64,000 nucleotides of DNA from Ooceraea biroi (Eukaryota; Arthropoda; Insecta; Hymenoptera; Formicidae): NCBI RefSeq assembly GCF_003672135.1, contig NC_039509.1, positions 13,278,663 to 13,342,662 on the forward strand, written 5' to 3'. The translations under genes were made by a program, and so were the position numbers. The notes beneath the pieces are model-generated. The model searched no databases, was not told the origin of the DNA, and saw only the letters and a program-made list of their open reading frames with translations. Below, one piece after another: positions 15,001 through 28,100 of the stretch. Positions within the stretch are counted from its first letter, which is position 1; each line of letters opens with the position of its first letter.

Positions 15001-18000
15001 TTATAAATTCTGGTAGCACGCTTTTATCCTGCACGGAATGTACATTCCATTCTTTTCAAAAGAATTTAAAAAGACGTTTAATTAGTGAGCTATTTAAAAT
15101 AAAAGGCTTTGAGGAATGAGATTCTACTTATGCAAATAAATTAAATTGTTTGTAATTAAAAATTCAATTTAAAAAATTACACTTTTAACAGAAACAAAAA
15201 TGGAATGGAATCGTTTTTTGAAAAATTCGACATTCTTTAAAGATTACAGTATTACAATAATAAATTAGAATAACGAAAATTTATAATTCTAAAATATTTC
15301 GTTTAAGATGTCATAAATATAACAGCGTTATTTTGTTAAAAACATAGAATTTAGATTCCATAAACTTCCCTAATTTAATTACATCAAATATAACGCTATC
15401 AAATATTACACACAAAATCACAATGAGTGTGTCATGCACATGTAGGTATGTTGTCAAGCTAAAGATTCGTCGGCATCTCTTCGGGCAGAAAATTCTTCAC
15501 GCTCTTAGGAAGATTGAATTAAATTTCATCTTTCACATGTTCCGCGTAATTTAAAATCACTGTCCAGAGACGTGGCGACGGTCATAACACCGACTGTCCG
15601 TGCGATCTTATTTATGATTGCGTCGTGCCTAGCATTCTCGTCTCGGCAAAGAATGACTTATATCCCTCTTAATTAAAAGTCTGATTAAAGCAAATTGTCG
15701 CTATAGTACCCACAAGATAAAAACTGGACCCATGTGGCATCTCGTACATTACCTCGTGCACCTTCCTTTTATAATGGTATGCAATGTACACTGGTACGAT
15801 AAAAAGCGAATTGTTCATGCTTCTTTATAAAATAACAAGTGATTGGATAAAACGTTGTGTTGCGGTATTTCAAATATTTTGAAAACAATCTTGATCTTTA
15901 ATCCTGATATTTCTCTAATCATATTATTCTTAGTTTTTTAAAAGTTGTATTAAAAACCATTAATACATTAATATTCTTCAAAAGTTTATAAAATGATTGT
16001 ATCGATGTAAAAGACTGTCTTTAAAGATATATTTGATTTAAAAGAATTGTTTTTATTTGGTGTCCAGAAAGATGACGATTTTCGATTTATGTCACTTTGA
16101 AGCTGAGATATATAAAAGTTTGAAACACCGTATAAAATGTATATAACCGCTACGTTCTTTGTATCTTTAGATATATTTCGCTGGTATATCCGCATGCGAT
16201 TGTACTATTTTATTCATATCTTTATATGCCTTTCACCATACCGATATTCGCCGCTGTATATTGCCGCTGACATAGCCATTTCGCTGAATGAAACATCGCG
16301 TCGACAAGATTCCAGAATCGCTAACTTGGGATCATAATACATAATGCAATATTGAGTTTCATTAAAAATCACAATCGCTATAGTGCGAAGGGATAAAGGT
16401 CAAAACACTCTTTCACAGTATATATACTATTTTAAATCGCGTGATCGTGCAATAATATGCAAAGAAATATTATGTATTAACGGTAACAAAAATAAAATAA
16501 AAACTGATTTCTCATAAATATCTTGAAAATGATCAATTTCGTTATCTCTCTCTTAAATTAATATAAACTTTTGCCTTTTATTTCTGCTAAATAACTTTAA
16601 TATTAGTCATAATGAAATACGGAGATAGCGAGAATGTAGATAGTTGGTTGGATATATATTATTGTTTATCGGTATGGTTTTGTCATAGCTGCCATAGTTG
16701 TCTCTCAGACCCTTACTGGTCAATTATCATTTTCATGCTCTCATCGGGGGTTCGCGACCATGTCGTTGCGCGACCGAAGTGCATTCATTAACGCGCCATT
16801 GCGGAGTGCGACCAGAAATGGAATCTATTATACTATCTATTATCGTAAGCTAGGATAACTTTGCAATACATTGTCGATTTATATTTAGTACTAAATATTC
16901 AGGCTGACAGAATCAATGTTTCACGTGTAAAAATGTTTTAATGTAAAATTAAATGTGCATTTAGCGTCAAATGCTGCATCAAATATTTTGCAGCTTACCA
17001 ATCCGCAATGATCACGTTTTAAAAGATATGTTAGCGTTTATGTTAAATTGAGCGCATATTCGCACGCAAACGTGCGTGCGTATTCGAGCATATAGCTAAG
17101 TAGAATTTAATCCGGTTTTATTAAATAACATTTGCGATTGACAAGTCCGTTATAATATTGCGTTAATATCGCGCATATTCCATATTACTATACTGTATTG
17201 TGTATTATTTTCCATAACGATATGTGATGATTATGTGTGTCAGATGATAACACAAAACAGCATTGCGCGCCATTCCAACTGCCATTATCAAATAGATCGT
17301 GCAGTTCGGGCTTTGAATCAACACAATCGTACATGAGAGCTCGCGTAAAGCTAACTGCTATGAGTCCCAGAAATGGATTTCGGATTTATTTTGACGGGGA
17401 CAGGACTAGTCGTTTAAAAAACACGTGAGGTAATAGGAAATGCGTTGGTGGTTAATTCGAATGCACTTACGCCACTCAATTCGGCAATAACACGTGATAA
17501 TGGAAAAAGACCCGCTGAATCGAGAATGTACTGCCGGAGCAGTCCCGATTTCATTCGACGGTAGAATTTCATTACTCTCGCGAATTTCGGAACGTGAATT
17601 ATCCCCCCTAAGGACAGGGTTTGGACAGTCGAAAAGCGAGAAGCGAGAGCCTGGAATCATGAGAGTTTCAAGTCAAATCTTTCGTATTCAGCCACTTTAT
17701 ATAAAAATCGTGCTCGTAATTTTGCATGATTTATCTTGACGTCAGTAGATCGTAAAAATAAAGTAAAAAAGGCGCAATTATATCTAATTGTATCAAATTG
17801 GTAATATAAATCTTAACATTTTGCGTGATCAGATTGCTGATATGTATATACATTAGTAATTTTACATAACAAAAATCTCATTTTTTCTAAATATACGTAA
17901 GTATGATATTTTATTCAACTCGACTCGTTACATTACTTTTCCATCAATTTAATCTGTTTTTGTCGACACTCAATCTATCCTTCGATCTTTACGGCAAACC

Positions 18001-20697
18001 TACTACGTACACTCTTTTCCCTCCAGCAACCATCACATTTATTTCATATTCGATAGAATCTTTCGAGTTGCAGCTAGCGAGGACTCTCGCGTTCTCAGCT
18101 TTTTACAGAGCGGATTTTAAATTGATCTCCCCGTCGACTTCATGTTTTACGATTTTACGGACGGGAAAATGTGCGAAAGAAAGACGATTTATTTCATACT
18201 GATTCTCCCTCCTGCCCCGGAGCATAAACGCTCCAGACGGAGTAGATGCACCTGCATCGATGCGCTCGTAGAGCATAAAAAGGGGAGAACAGGCGTGGGA
18301 GGAGGTTGAAAGAGACACGCTTCGTCGACGTGTTTCCTGCAAGCCGCTTATCGAACAAGTCGGTGCTCTTACGTTCTTCACCCTCATGCTTCGTACTTGC
18401 TTTTCCGCCCTTTGCCCCTTCATTTATCCCTTTCCTCGGTCTTGCGCAAAACATCAACGGTTGTCTCTGCGGCTCTGCATAAGCGAACGAAAACGGATAA
18501 ATCTATGCTGATTTGTAATCTTAAATCATCGCATCAGTAAACAACAAAGATAAAAATTGCGAAGCAGACAAAAATAAATCTCTTTCGTTAATATTGTTGA
18601 GCTCCTGGTCGCTCATCCATAGACTGTTGTTTTCCCGTCCCTCTCGTTTCACTACTACGTTGACGACAGGTTTTCGCTGCTTTTTTTTTTAATGATGTTT
18701 TACATCTTTGGAAAGAAGCTAGGAAGTTTTTCTCAGTACGGATACTTGAGCTCCCCGTATTTTAACATGACAATTCAAGAATCTTGGAATTGAAAAATCT
18801 TACAATCGAAAAATTCGAAGTACTTCGAGGACTTAGTATAATCTATGATTTCCAAAATCAAATAATTCTACAATCCAAGAGTGCAACGTTCCAACAGCTT
18901 AGGAATATTAGAATCGGAAGAATCTCAGAAGTCAAGAAATTCAAAGTACTACATAAAGTTAGATTTCTCACAAAGTCTTGCAGAAATTTCCACTGGTGTG
19001 CCTTGCATCGAATCTGTATATTATTAATAATTTTGTTCTTTTGCGAGTATTTTTGAATGTAAGACGCGACAGCTGATAATATTATAACTGTCGTATGTGG
19101 TGAACGTTGCATCGCAATTAACGTGATTAATTTCGCGCAAAATTAGAGGGGACAGGCGGCAGTTACACTGATTTTCGGTAAAGTTGGCGAATGTTTAATC
19201 GAGTTGAAAGTTTACGGATCAGGTTGCAAACTGACGGCGAAAAGGTTAAGTTCTCGGCGCGGTTATGCCAATATGAAATCCTTCCGGATTGCGCGTACAA
19301 AGTTACGTTATTTATAGTGTATCTTAGCTCCAACTTTCAATGATAAAATAACTCTGCCTCCTCATCTCCGCTATTCTTTTTCTCTCTTTTTCTCGTTACT
19401 TTTTATTTGGTTGACGACGCTAGCAAACGAAAGAAACGGAAGCTGTACGTTATCGTTGTCGTTTTCCCTAATGTTCTCAGAAACTGCTGAAAGATTCACG
19501 AACGTAAAAAACCGATCGTGAAGACTTCGCTTAACTAAATCTTACGGTGTGTTTGCCTTCAACTTTAAGGAAGATACGAATAGACGCTGCCAGTGTATCT
19601 TTCTGCAGCCAAGAAAATTGCGTTTTTACTTGTTGTTTGTGAAGACAGACCGCGTCATAAACATGATCAGCGTTTTTTATTGCACATTTATTCGATAAAT
19701 AAATTAATGAGTCAACATGTTAATTCGATGTCGTGAAATTATAAAAAAAGTCATTGTTTTACTGCTGTTGAGGAAACGTACATCTGCCTCGTAGGTATTA
19801 TCATGCAGCCAATTGTTATATGTACTTTATACATTTTGTATACATGCGCGTATGATACCTACTCTCTTTTGATCATATACTCTGCATGTCTGCATGAATA
19901 TATAATATTGTACGTGTCATTATCAACTGTACCATGCAATCGACATTTATAACAGAAATCGAGATCACACTTAATACAGAATTATATTAGAGAAATTTCC
20001 GCATCTCGGCATTCAGTAATTAATTATTTATCGTCATTATATATTACATTAATAATCACGTCAAAAATAATATTAAATATATGAAACATTACGAACTGGC
20101 ACAATGATATTCACAAAGCATGTCAGCGTGACAAATATAAAAATATAAAAATAACGTTTAGAATATTGAAACACCTATCGTATCCATTAATGTTTGTAAT
20201 AATATTTGTAATGCATTTAATGTACGTAGATATCGACCAACATTAAAACATTTTTTTCTACTATATTCATATCCCTCTAGACTATATCATTCTATTGCTA
20301 AAAGCTATGAGTTAGTAGAATTAAAATAGTTTTTACATGTAGAGACGAAAGTTCACGTTTATAATTCAAGTAAAAATCTACCATGAATGTGCGATTCTTC
20401 GTTTCGATGGCTATGTCATCGACAATCGCAATACTCGTTGATCCCCCGAAAAAAGAGGATTTCGCAACGCGACGTTATGCTGGAGAGGATAATCCCACGA
20501 CGGAGCACTCAAACGTTTAAACTTTCACTCGTTTGCGATTCCCTCGAACGACTCATGTCGCGAGCAAATCCTCCCATGAGATTAGCAGCTCGATCGACAG
20601 CCATGATGTCCGTCTCCGATCGAAAACGGACGGAAGAGAATTGACACGAGGCCGCGATTTACGTAACCGAGCCAGGTGGGTGAATAATTCAGATGGT
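1..20697. other. Gene-free stretch, probably intron of the Dpr-type gene or intergenic DNA
   Basis: I find no recognisable protein family, no long open frame with coding character and no transposon with matched ends here. It is mostly AT-rich, with short CpG-rich patches near 180-460, 1,185-1,440, 2,690-3,140, 4,420-4,860, 6,560-6,940, 12,160-12,560 and 18,190-18,480 that could be conserved noncoding or regulatory DNA. Because the Dpr-type exon at 20.7 kb ends in a phase-1 donor pointing left, its next exon should lie at lower coordinates. I did not find the expected second-Ig-domain exon, so it may lie outside the window and this may all be intron. Confidence 0.45.
12961..13020 (+). other. 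Pol III A-box/B-box-like segment, possible SINE head or tRNA relic
   Basis: Positions 12,968-12,983 resemble a tRNA D-arm/A box (TAGCACAATGGTTAAG). Positions 13,001-13,017 resemble a B box (GGTTC...GAATCCC) carrying a few extra bases. The gap between the two is too short for a normal anticodon arm, so this is not a functional tRNA. It could be a degraded tRNA-derived SINE head or chance. Confidence 0.2.
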
Positions 20698-20703
20698 ACT
20701 TAC

Positions 20704-20914
20704 CGATCACGTTGAGGCTGTAGTTGAGCGACATCTTCGGCTCAGTGCTGACCTGGCACTCGTACACGCCGGAGTCGCGCTCCTGCGGCGATTTGATCTG
20801 CAACGTCCAGTTCTCCGACTTGTCCGGATGAATCACCTGAAACCTCAGATCCGACGTGTACATGGAGATGCCGGCGCTTAGGATATGCATGTCCCGCTTA
20901 CGCATCCAGGACAC
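20704..20914 (-). CDS. Dpr-family internal exon, second half of first immunoglobulin domain
   Basis: This is an internal exon of a Dpr (defective proboscis extension response) family gene. Dprs are secreted or GPI/membrane-tethered neuronal Ig proteins whose first Ig domain binds DIP partners during synaptic matching. The 70 codons open with VSWMRKRD and continue through YTSDLRFQV, NWTLQI and DSGVYECQV to NYSLNVIG: strands C to G of a V-set domain with the second cysteine in the D-x-G-x-Y-x-C motif. NWT is an N-glycosylation sequon. The acceptor (ttgcag) abuts 20,914 in phase 0, and the donor (GTAAGT, 20,703-20,698) leaves phase 1, as expected for this exon. The sequence most resembles the Dpr1-5-type subgroup, but I cannot assign a paralogue. 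The exon with the first cysteine should lie at higher coordinates and was not found, so introns must be large. Confidence 0.93.
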
Positions 20915-21138
20915 CTGCAACATAAAACGCACGCATACAATCTTCGATGCTTTGACTTCACAAGCAATCGACTCTGAAAATTATGAAATATGTGTTTTGT
21001 TTCATCAGTCTTGATGATTTTTCATACATAAGAAGTGATGCCAGAAACTAACTTTTTAATGAAAATAATAAAATCGTTTTCCTATTAAATTTGAAATTGG
21101 ATTTATGTAATTGAAATTAGTTGGTCATAATCAATTTA

Positions 21139-22423
21139 TTGGGTCATTAAGTATGAAACTTTACAAATGTAAAAGCGCCATCTTTAACATTTGTTATCTC
21201 AAATTTGGCGCCAGACGTCAGTATCAGGTTAGGTTAGTGTGATAGATGTATGTTCGCTCTTCAAATGTCATATTTGTTTGTTCAAATATCTTCATTAGTT
21301 TTATTGGTGGATTCTTTTTTATAGAACTATGGAAAAGTCCAAAATTCGTGTGATTTATGAATATGAGTTCCGCCGTGGAACCACAGTGTCGGAGACAGCT
21401 CGTAATATCAACGCTGTATTTGGTGAAGGTTCAACTACTAAAGCAACGGTGGGCAATTGGTTCAAAAACTTCAGAGATGGAGATTTCAGCCTCGCTAATG
21501 AGCCACGTGGAAGACCAAAGACGAAGGTGGATAATGATCACTTGAGAGCCGTAGTAGAGTCCGATCCATCTCAAAGTACACGTGAATTGGCATCGATATT
21601 CAATGTTTCTATACCCACCATGTTGTTCATTTAGCTGCAATTGGTAAGATAAAGAAGTTGGACAAATGGGTCCCGCACGAATTAACCGATGCGCAGCAGG
21701 CGCAACGTCTAGAGGCTTCCCTTTCTTTGCTTTCCCGTCACAAAAATGAATCTTTTTTTAATCGAATTGTGACCTGCGATGAAAAGTGGATACTCTACGA
21801 CAATCGTAAACGCTCACATCAGTGGTTGAACGCTGATGAACCACCGAGACATCACGCGAAACCCAACGTTACACAGAAGAAGCTTATGGTGACTGTTTGG
21901 TGGTCCAGGTCAGGTGTTATCTACTACAACTTTATGAAACCTGGTACATCGATAACGGCTGAAGTATATCGCAAGCAACTGGACGAAATGATGCAACAAC
22001 TTGCTATTAAACAACCGAAATTGGTCAATCGGTCAATGCCAATCCTGTTGCATGATAATGCTCGACCGCACACTGCACGACTGACCATGACAAAGCTACA
22101 GGAGTTGGAATTGGAAACTCTTCGTCATCCACCATATTCACCAGATCTATCACCTACCGACTATCACTTCTTCCGGAATTTGGACAACTTGTTGGTGGGA
22201 AAATTCTTCAATTTTCAACAGGCAGTCGAATCAGCCTTCCGCGACTTCATCGATTCCCGTACTCCTGGCTTCTATAGTAGAGGCATAGACCAACTACCAC
22301 TAAAATGGCAGAAGTGTGTAGATAACATGGGCGCATACTTCGATTGAAAATAAATCATGTCCATGTGCCAAAAAATGCAAAAGTTTATGTTCTATTTGTA
22401 AAGTTTCATACTTAATGACCCAA
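21139..22423 (+). mobile_element. Mariner element A (Hsmar1/cecropia-like), near full length
   Basis: The element is 1,285 bp with matching inverted ends starting TTGGGTCATTAAGTATGAAA (left at 21,139, right reading inward from 22,423). It is flanked by TA at 21,137-21,138 and 22,424-22,425, the target duplication of Tc1/mariner insertions. It encodes a D,D34D transposase on the plus strand. It sits about 220 bp upstream of the Dpr exon's acceptor, in the opposite orientation to that gene, so in the mature gene model it is intronic. Confidence 0.95.
21329..22347 (+). pseudogene. Mariner transposase, one frameshift
   Basis: This is a Tc1/mariner cut-and-paste transposase. The first frame (21,329 to about 21,634) holds the N-terminal HTH DNA-binding part (FRRGTTVSETARNINAVFGE; WFKNFRDGDFSL) and the second HTH up to SIPTMLF. 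The second frame (about 21,628-22,347) continues with HLAAIGK, KWVPHELT and the DDE core. The core contains TCDEKWILYD, HDNARPH and PPYSPDLSPTD, with 34 residues between the second and third aspartates (D,D34D). Both halves align end to end as one 340-350 residue protein apart from a small indel near 21,620-21,630. The WVPHELT and TCDEKWILYDNR signatures suggest the cecropia/Hsmar1-type lineage. All three catalytic aspartates remain, so decay is recent, but this copy cannot make a full-length enzyme. Confidence 0.93.
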
Positions 22424-22425
22424 TA

Positions 22426-24427
22426 GTTTAAGCAAATTTGTAATCACGAAAGAATCCAAATTCAGAAATAACGCGTTATAAATGTTTAGCACCGGAAGTT
22501 CTCGAGCGCCAACGTCGACGCTGCTACAATACTGGCCTGGGGAGCCAGCAACGTCTTGGTCGTGTTAGAACAAAGACCACGGAAAGCACCCACGGCGCCG
22601 TAAATCCCTGGTCGGTCGACGTGCGTGTCGCGAACGATCTCTATAGTCTCTCATTGTTTTGCGCGCGAACATGTCCGCCAGCTATTTAATGCGCCGTCAG
22701 AGTTCCGGGGCGTAATTTCCGAGCGCGCGCGCGTTGAAAACGGCAGCTAAACGCAATTATCAGGTCTTTCCCTCAGAGCCTTTTCTGTGCCCTGTGGTTT
22801 GGACTTTTTCATTTCGTGAGTTGCATTAAATTCATATAAATTAGTTTTTGTGTAGACAATCGTGGTCTGAATGCAGATTTGCCATTTTTCCTTTAAAGGA
22901 AAGAAGTAACATCTTTAAAAGATATTTGATTTACATCGTCTTTTCATATTATGTATTTCTGTCCTAGTTAAAACTTAAAATAACGAAAAGTAATTGACAT
23001 AGATATTTTCAATATCCTGTAAAACTTTTTTATTTCATTTTCTTCATGTTTTATTCCTTAATCTCTTCTATTCATGAAAGCAAAAATATTTTTATGTTTC
23101 AACTTATATATCGAGTAACTCACGTCTGTGCTTTTGCTTGCACTTGTTTTTAGCAATTAAAGAGACAAGTGATACAGATGATGTGCGATATGTCCATTAA
23201 ACAGCAGTGTAAGGTAGAAAGCTTGATTTAGGTATGTGGCTTAGCTGCATATCACGGCGTATGATGCACTCGCATGATTGGATACCTTTGCGAGCAAACG
23301 CCAGGGACTAATTCGCGCAACGTGCTACTGAATCGGAGGTCAGCCGCCAGCAATAGCGATCCAATCCGCGACATACTAGTCCGCGAGATAGTACCGCATC
23401 AATCGGATTGTCCCTCATCTCGCGACGATCATCATCGGTCAACCATGAATTTCATTTTGCAAATTGAGTTCCCTGTCCAAGGTAGCCGCGATTCACAGAA
23501 TTGATCAAACTGAGTGCTAAAAGCATTAATGTGCAAGAATCGTCAACTTTGTACAGACAATTGATTTTGGATAAATTTGTTTGATTGGAGATTGATTATA
23601 TCCTGTCACATCTCACTTGGTAATAATCTCTCACTTAGTTAATTTTACAGTTAATAAAGATTCTAATAAATAATCCTCGTAGAAATTTTATTTGCAAGAC
23701 ATAATTCTACAATGTGATTATATACTTAATTATAATTAGTTACCAAGAAAACTAATAAATTATTGAATAATCACGCGGTAATAATTATTATAAATATAAG
23801 AATAGAAAATCAATCATAGAATTGCATTGTAATCCTACAGTAATAGATTGTTTAGAATCTAATTTGATTAATGTTAGAGAGCGATTTGTTATTATAATAC
23901 ATATGAGTATTGTTACATGTCATGCGATATTAATTAATATGTTTACTGTAGAGCAAATGTTACAAGCATTTTAACGCGAATATATAAAAATAAATTCAAT
24001 TAGCAAATTTAATTCTTGTACGAATAAATGTATGTACTGCACATAAGCAGCTTATGCAGCATAAGCAAGTCTTTATATACCAATATTTTCCGAGAGAAAA
24101 TTAATATATCTTTCCCTCTCTCTCTCTCTCTCTCTCTCATTGCATTTCTTCTCTCACTCTCTCTTCCTAAATAAATTTAACATGTTAACGCAAAATATAT
24201 TTCATATATTTTAACTGAAAGAAGTTACGTTAATCTGATAAATTGTGATGCATTCGTTAAAGTTCCAATTCAAATACATACATCATTATTTTTCTTTATT
24301 TCTGTGTTGCGGAATAATGTAAATATGTCTCATTAGAAATCTCGCGTTAAATATTTTAAATTTGTAACATCTCAATTTTTATTCAAGAAATGCGTAATCA
24401 AGCTAAAACACCTATAGCTTTATTCTA
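22426..24427. other. No gene seen
   Basis: There is a CpG-rich patch at about 22,495-22,745, and the rest is AT-rich. If the Dpr gene extends rightward this is intron. No exon with the first-cysteine half of the Dpr Ig domain was found. Confidence 0.4.
24116..24138 (+). repeat. (CT)n microsatellite
   Basis: A perfect CT dinucleotide run of 23 bases, continuing into a looser CT-rich tract to about 24,166. Confidence 0.95.
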
Positions 24428-24429
24428 TA

Positions 24430-25190
24430 CAGGGTGTCCCGGGTTTTAACCGACAAACTGCGGGAGCATATTCTACTAGTGGAAATAAGAAAAAATTCTT
24501 ATATCGAGTTTACTTAGAAATGCTTTATTACAAAGTTATAAACCAATATTGAAAAGAAATATGAGATAAGTAACAACGGATTTTTTCACAAAAATAAAAA
24601 TTATCTACGCAATGATTTAGTGACGCATTTCAAAATGTTGTCCTTGCACATCGATACAAGCTAGACATCGACGTAGTACAGAATTTGTTACAGTACGACA
24701 TTCCTGAAAATTTTGTTGCATCTCAGTAACTGAATTAGTAATTCGTTGCTTTAAATCTATCTGGTACTCTCCTGTTAGGAAATCTACGTTGATACTCTCG
24801 TACGGCAGCTCGTGCATTTCCGTCACAGAATCCGTACACGAAATGAATATCAGTGTATTCCTCATTTGAAAACACTTTTGGCATTCTGATAGTAATTGCT
24901 AGTTCACACGACGATTGAAATCTAACAGCTACTGTTGTGAAAGTAACAATCATACTGAATCGTTTCAACATAGTGAACATGAATACATGTGAATACACAT
25001 AACGTAAACATCTTCGACCTTCCAAATTCTACACTATGTTCCGTTGTTACTTATCTCATATTTCTTTTCAATATTGGTTTATAACTTTGTAATAAAGCAT
25101 TTCTAAGCAAACTCGATATAAGAATTTTTTCTTATTTCCACTAGTAGAATATGCTCCCGCAGTTTGTCGGTTAAAACCCGGGACACCCTG
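24430..25190 (-). mobile_element. Internally deleted Tc1/mariner-like element with DUF4817-type transposase remnants
   Basis: The element is 761 bp with 151-bp terminal inverted repeats (24,430-24,580 and 25,040-25,190) that are almost identical and begin CAGGGTGTCCCGGG. TA dinucleotides flank both ends (24,428-24,429 and 25,191-25,192). The middle codes on the minus strand for the start and end of a transposase with the catalytic centre missing. It is therefore a non-autonomous derivative that could only move using enzyme supplied in trans. Confidence 0.9.
24617..24884 (-). pseudogene. Transposase N-terminus (DUF4817-type HTH) joined to C-terminus, catalytic core deleted
   Basis: From ATG at 24,884 the frame reads MPKVFSNEEYTDIHFVYGFC then DGNARAAVREYQRRFPNRRV, the N-terminal helix-turn-helix of DUF4817-type transposases common in ants. 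That frame ends at 24,735. A second frame, overlapping near 24,745, reads LKQRITNSVTEM and ends VLRRCLACIDVQGQHFEMRH at 24,617. That is the C-terminal tail seen after the DDE core in the same family (RRAEACIEVGGGHFEH-like). Some 250 or more residues between them, including all catalytic acids, are absent, and the join is out of frame. This is a deletion derivative of one transposase gene, not two genes. An upstream in-frame extension to 25,025 lies partly outside the family's usual start. Confidence 0.85.
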
Positions 25191-25192
25191 TA

Positions 25193-28100
25193 TATATAAT
25201 CCTATTGATACAGAACGTAATGACCGTATTTACGGATAGTCATACTACGTCCTGTTCGCCAGATGCGTCCTATTATCGAGCACCCCACGTAAACTCAGGT
25301 CTGATCCAGGGTTAAACGACATCGCTTATCACACGGCCTGACACGATCATCATTTTTCCATATGACCCTGAACGAACCGCGCAAGATAATCACATGATAT
25401 TTTAGTCGATTATGGAAACAGGGGAGCCAGCGCGTACGGGGAAGACGCACCGTCGCGCACCGTTAGGCGTGTAAAACCGCCAAATTCGCCGTACAATGGG
25501 CTGGCGTGTACGTTTTACCACGATGGCGATGTCGTATCTGCATGCGTGCTTCATTATTTATGAGGTTGATGAAACGGCCCGATCGGCGTTCATCGGAAAT
25601 TTGACGGGTATCGATTTCACGGGTCTGCATGACGCTACGCGCCGATCCGAGTGATGGATGTTTGTTCCGCTGGCGATGCGACTAGATGAAAAACGAGGTA
25701 CCTAGAATCAAGAACTATGAAGACAAGAAACCGCGCATTTTCGTCGAGAAACCGTGTTACGTGTCTTCGATCGATGTTACGGTGTGCATTTGATATTCAA
25801 CGGTTGCTGACATAACTCACAGCATGTACATTTATGCCATGTCAAGCGGCTGGAGAACATTCCTCGGTAACGCGAAAAATCGGGTCGAAAAATGAAAGAT
25901 TGAATCGAATTGCGTGCAGTTTTTCATTAAAAGTGTAGCTTAGTCGTGATATTTTAAATTAGATCCACGATATATACGGATATATATGTATATACGGAGG
26001 AAAAAGATTTAGTTCGGCGATTTCAATTCCGTGCAACGCAGAAAGTAATCGCTTAAAGTAACGCGCGATGCGATTCGTTAGAGTTCGAGCTATATCTTCG
26101 ATGACGTAGCATTTCAGAGCCGGGAAGACCCGGCGATTTGCTCTTTGTGCAGTTATCCGAGTCGTGTGCCCCCGGAACGGCTTTCATCCTCTGGTCGCCG
26201 AATCCGTTTCGAGGCAACTCTCGCGGATTACTTAGACAGTTGTCGGAGCAGCGGGCGATATTTGGACGTGGTAGCTTTCCGCAAATATCTCGCGCGTGAA
26301 CAATGGTCACGATGCCCCGCCGAAAGGAGATTGTTCGACAGAAACTAATGCCCCGGTCGCCAATCCCAAATTTCGTACGTGTTCAATCTGCATCGATGCT
26401 CGCCGACTGCTTAACACGAAGTGCACATGCATATGCTTGGAAAATCAGACTCATTCCGTCTTAATATTTTTGATTATCCTATTTATGTTACTTAGAAAAA
26501 TCGATTGATTAGTAAATTGTGACAGTCATGTGCGTGTATCATTTTTTATACATGTATCAGAAATTTCTTGAACATAAACTGCAAAGTAATGTTAAGAAGT
26601 TATAAAAGTGACAGTGTTCTTTATGCGAGATTTTTTCTTTTTTAGATAAATAAGAACACTGATTAAGATATAATACTAAAAATTGATATAATATCCTATG
26701 TTTCAAATGGGATCGAAGTTTTTCATTAACAGTAAATAGAAAAAGAATTATAGATGCATTAGAAAAAGTTATTCAGATTAAACACATGCATTCTCAAGTG
26801 CATCAGCAAGATATGCGTTCTGGATGGTAAAGAATATTTTTTCTCTTTTCACAGCTCTTTTCAGCCTATCTAGAATTTATGTCGCTATTGTCGAACACAC
26901 ATGTATACGCCTATCTCGCAAAGCCTTTTTCAGGCCATCCAGTGGCCACATTTTCGCGGGTAATCTCTTTCGTTCGCAGATGGAATCCACTCGATAGAAA
27001 AACGTGGAGAGCTTTCAGCCTTTCCAGATAAGTGCTTGCATTGTGCGTAAACTGTCATTACAAAGCGACAATTGCAGCGGTTAATATTTGACAGAATAAT
27101 AAAAGAATGAAATAGGAAACTGTTTCGCAACAATATTGCATAGTCACTAAAGTCGTCAGATTGAAAAATTACAAAGCTAGAAAGAAAAACAAGTTTGTTC
27201 TTTATAAACATTGTTCTTTAAAAATAAATAATTAGAAATAATTAAATACCGTGTAATTTAAGACCAACGCTCTTAGTTGGTACGCACGACTACACACAAA
27301 TCACAATTTAAAAAAAGAATTTACATGATTATTCAGCATAAATACTTTTTGTATATTTTTTGAAATTCAAGGTATAAGTAGACATCAAAATAAAGCATTT
27401 TAATAATGATTAATAATGATGTGCGAATTGAAACAGAAAATGCCGCATGTGGGCAGCGTATCATTGGTTTAATTACGATCCTACACACACATGTTCTCCA
27501 TACCATAAGATAATAGAATCAATAAAGTTCTTTTTTGTGTGCGTGTAGATATATTTGTGCAGAACAAACGATTTAATTTAACAGACTAACAATTTAACGC
27601 CTGGCATTTTTCCTCGCCGCATGTGCGTTTATTAATCGGTCCGATAGCTTATAATGAAATAATTCTATTTTCCGCGCGATTGCTTCTATGATATTTCGCG
27701 CGTTGATCATGACCGAGTTATTGTCGATAGCGGTTTGACTGCGTGTATGCATAGAGATTTTATGTCTGTGTAATCTCGATACACCGTTCGTTTTCGCAAG
27801 TATTAAATATACCCATCTGATGCACTCGGAATCTTGTTACAAATTGCATTCAGATTTTTGCAAATCTGGAGGTCTTATTGCACCATATTTAGCGCTGAAT
27901 GGAGAATATAAATGTATGAATCCTCGTTTTATAAAGATTTATGTCTATGCAAAATGTTTTGAGATTCTTGAGAACCACAAAAACATCCTATGCAATGCAA
28001 ATTCATTAGAAAACTAAGCATTTATTTCCTGTTATGTTCTTACACTAGCAAGCAAATACCTGCAAATTGATAAAGATACCACGATACCAATATTCTCTAA

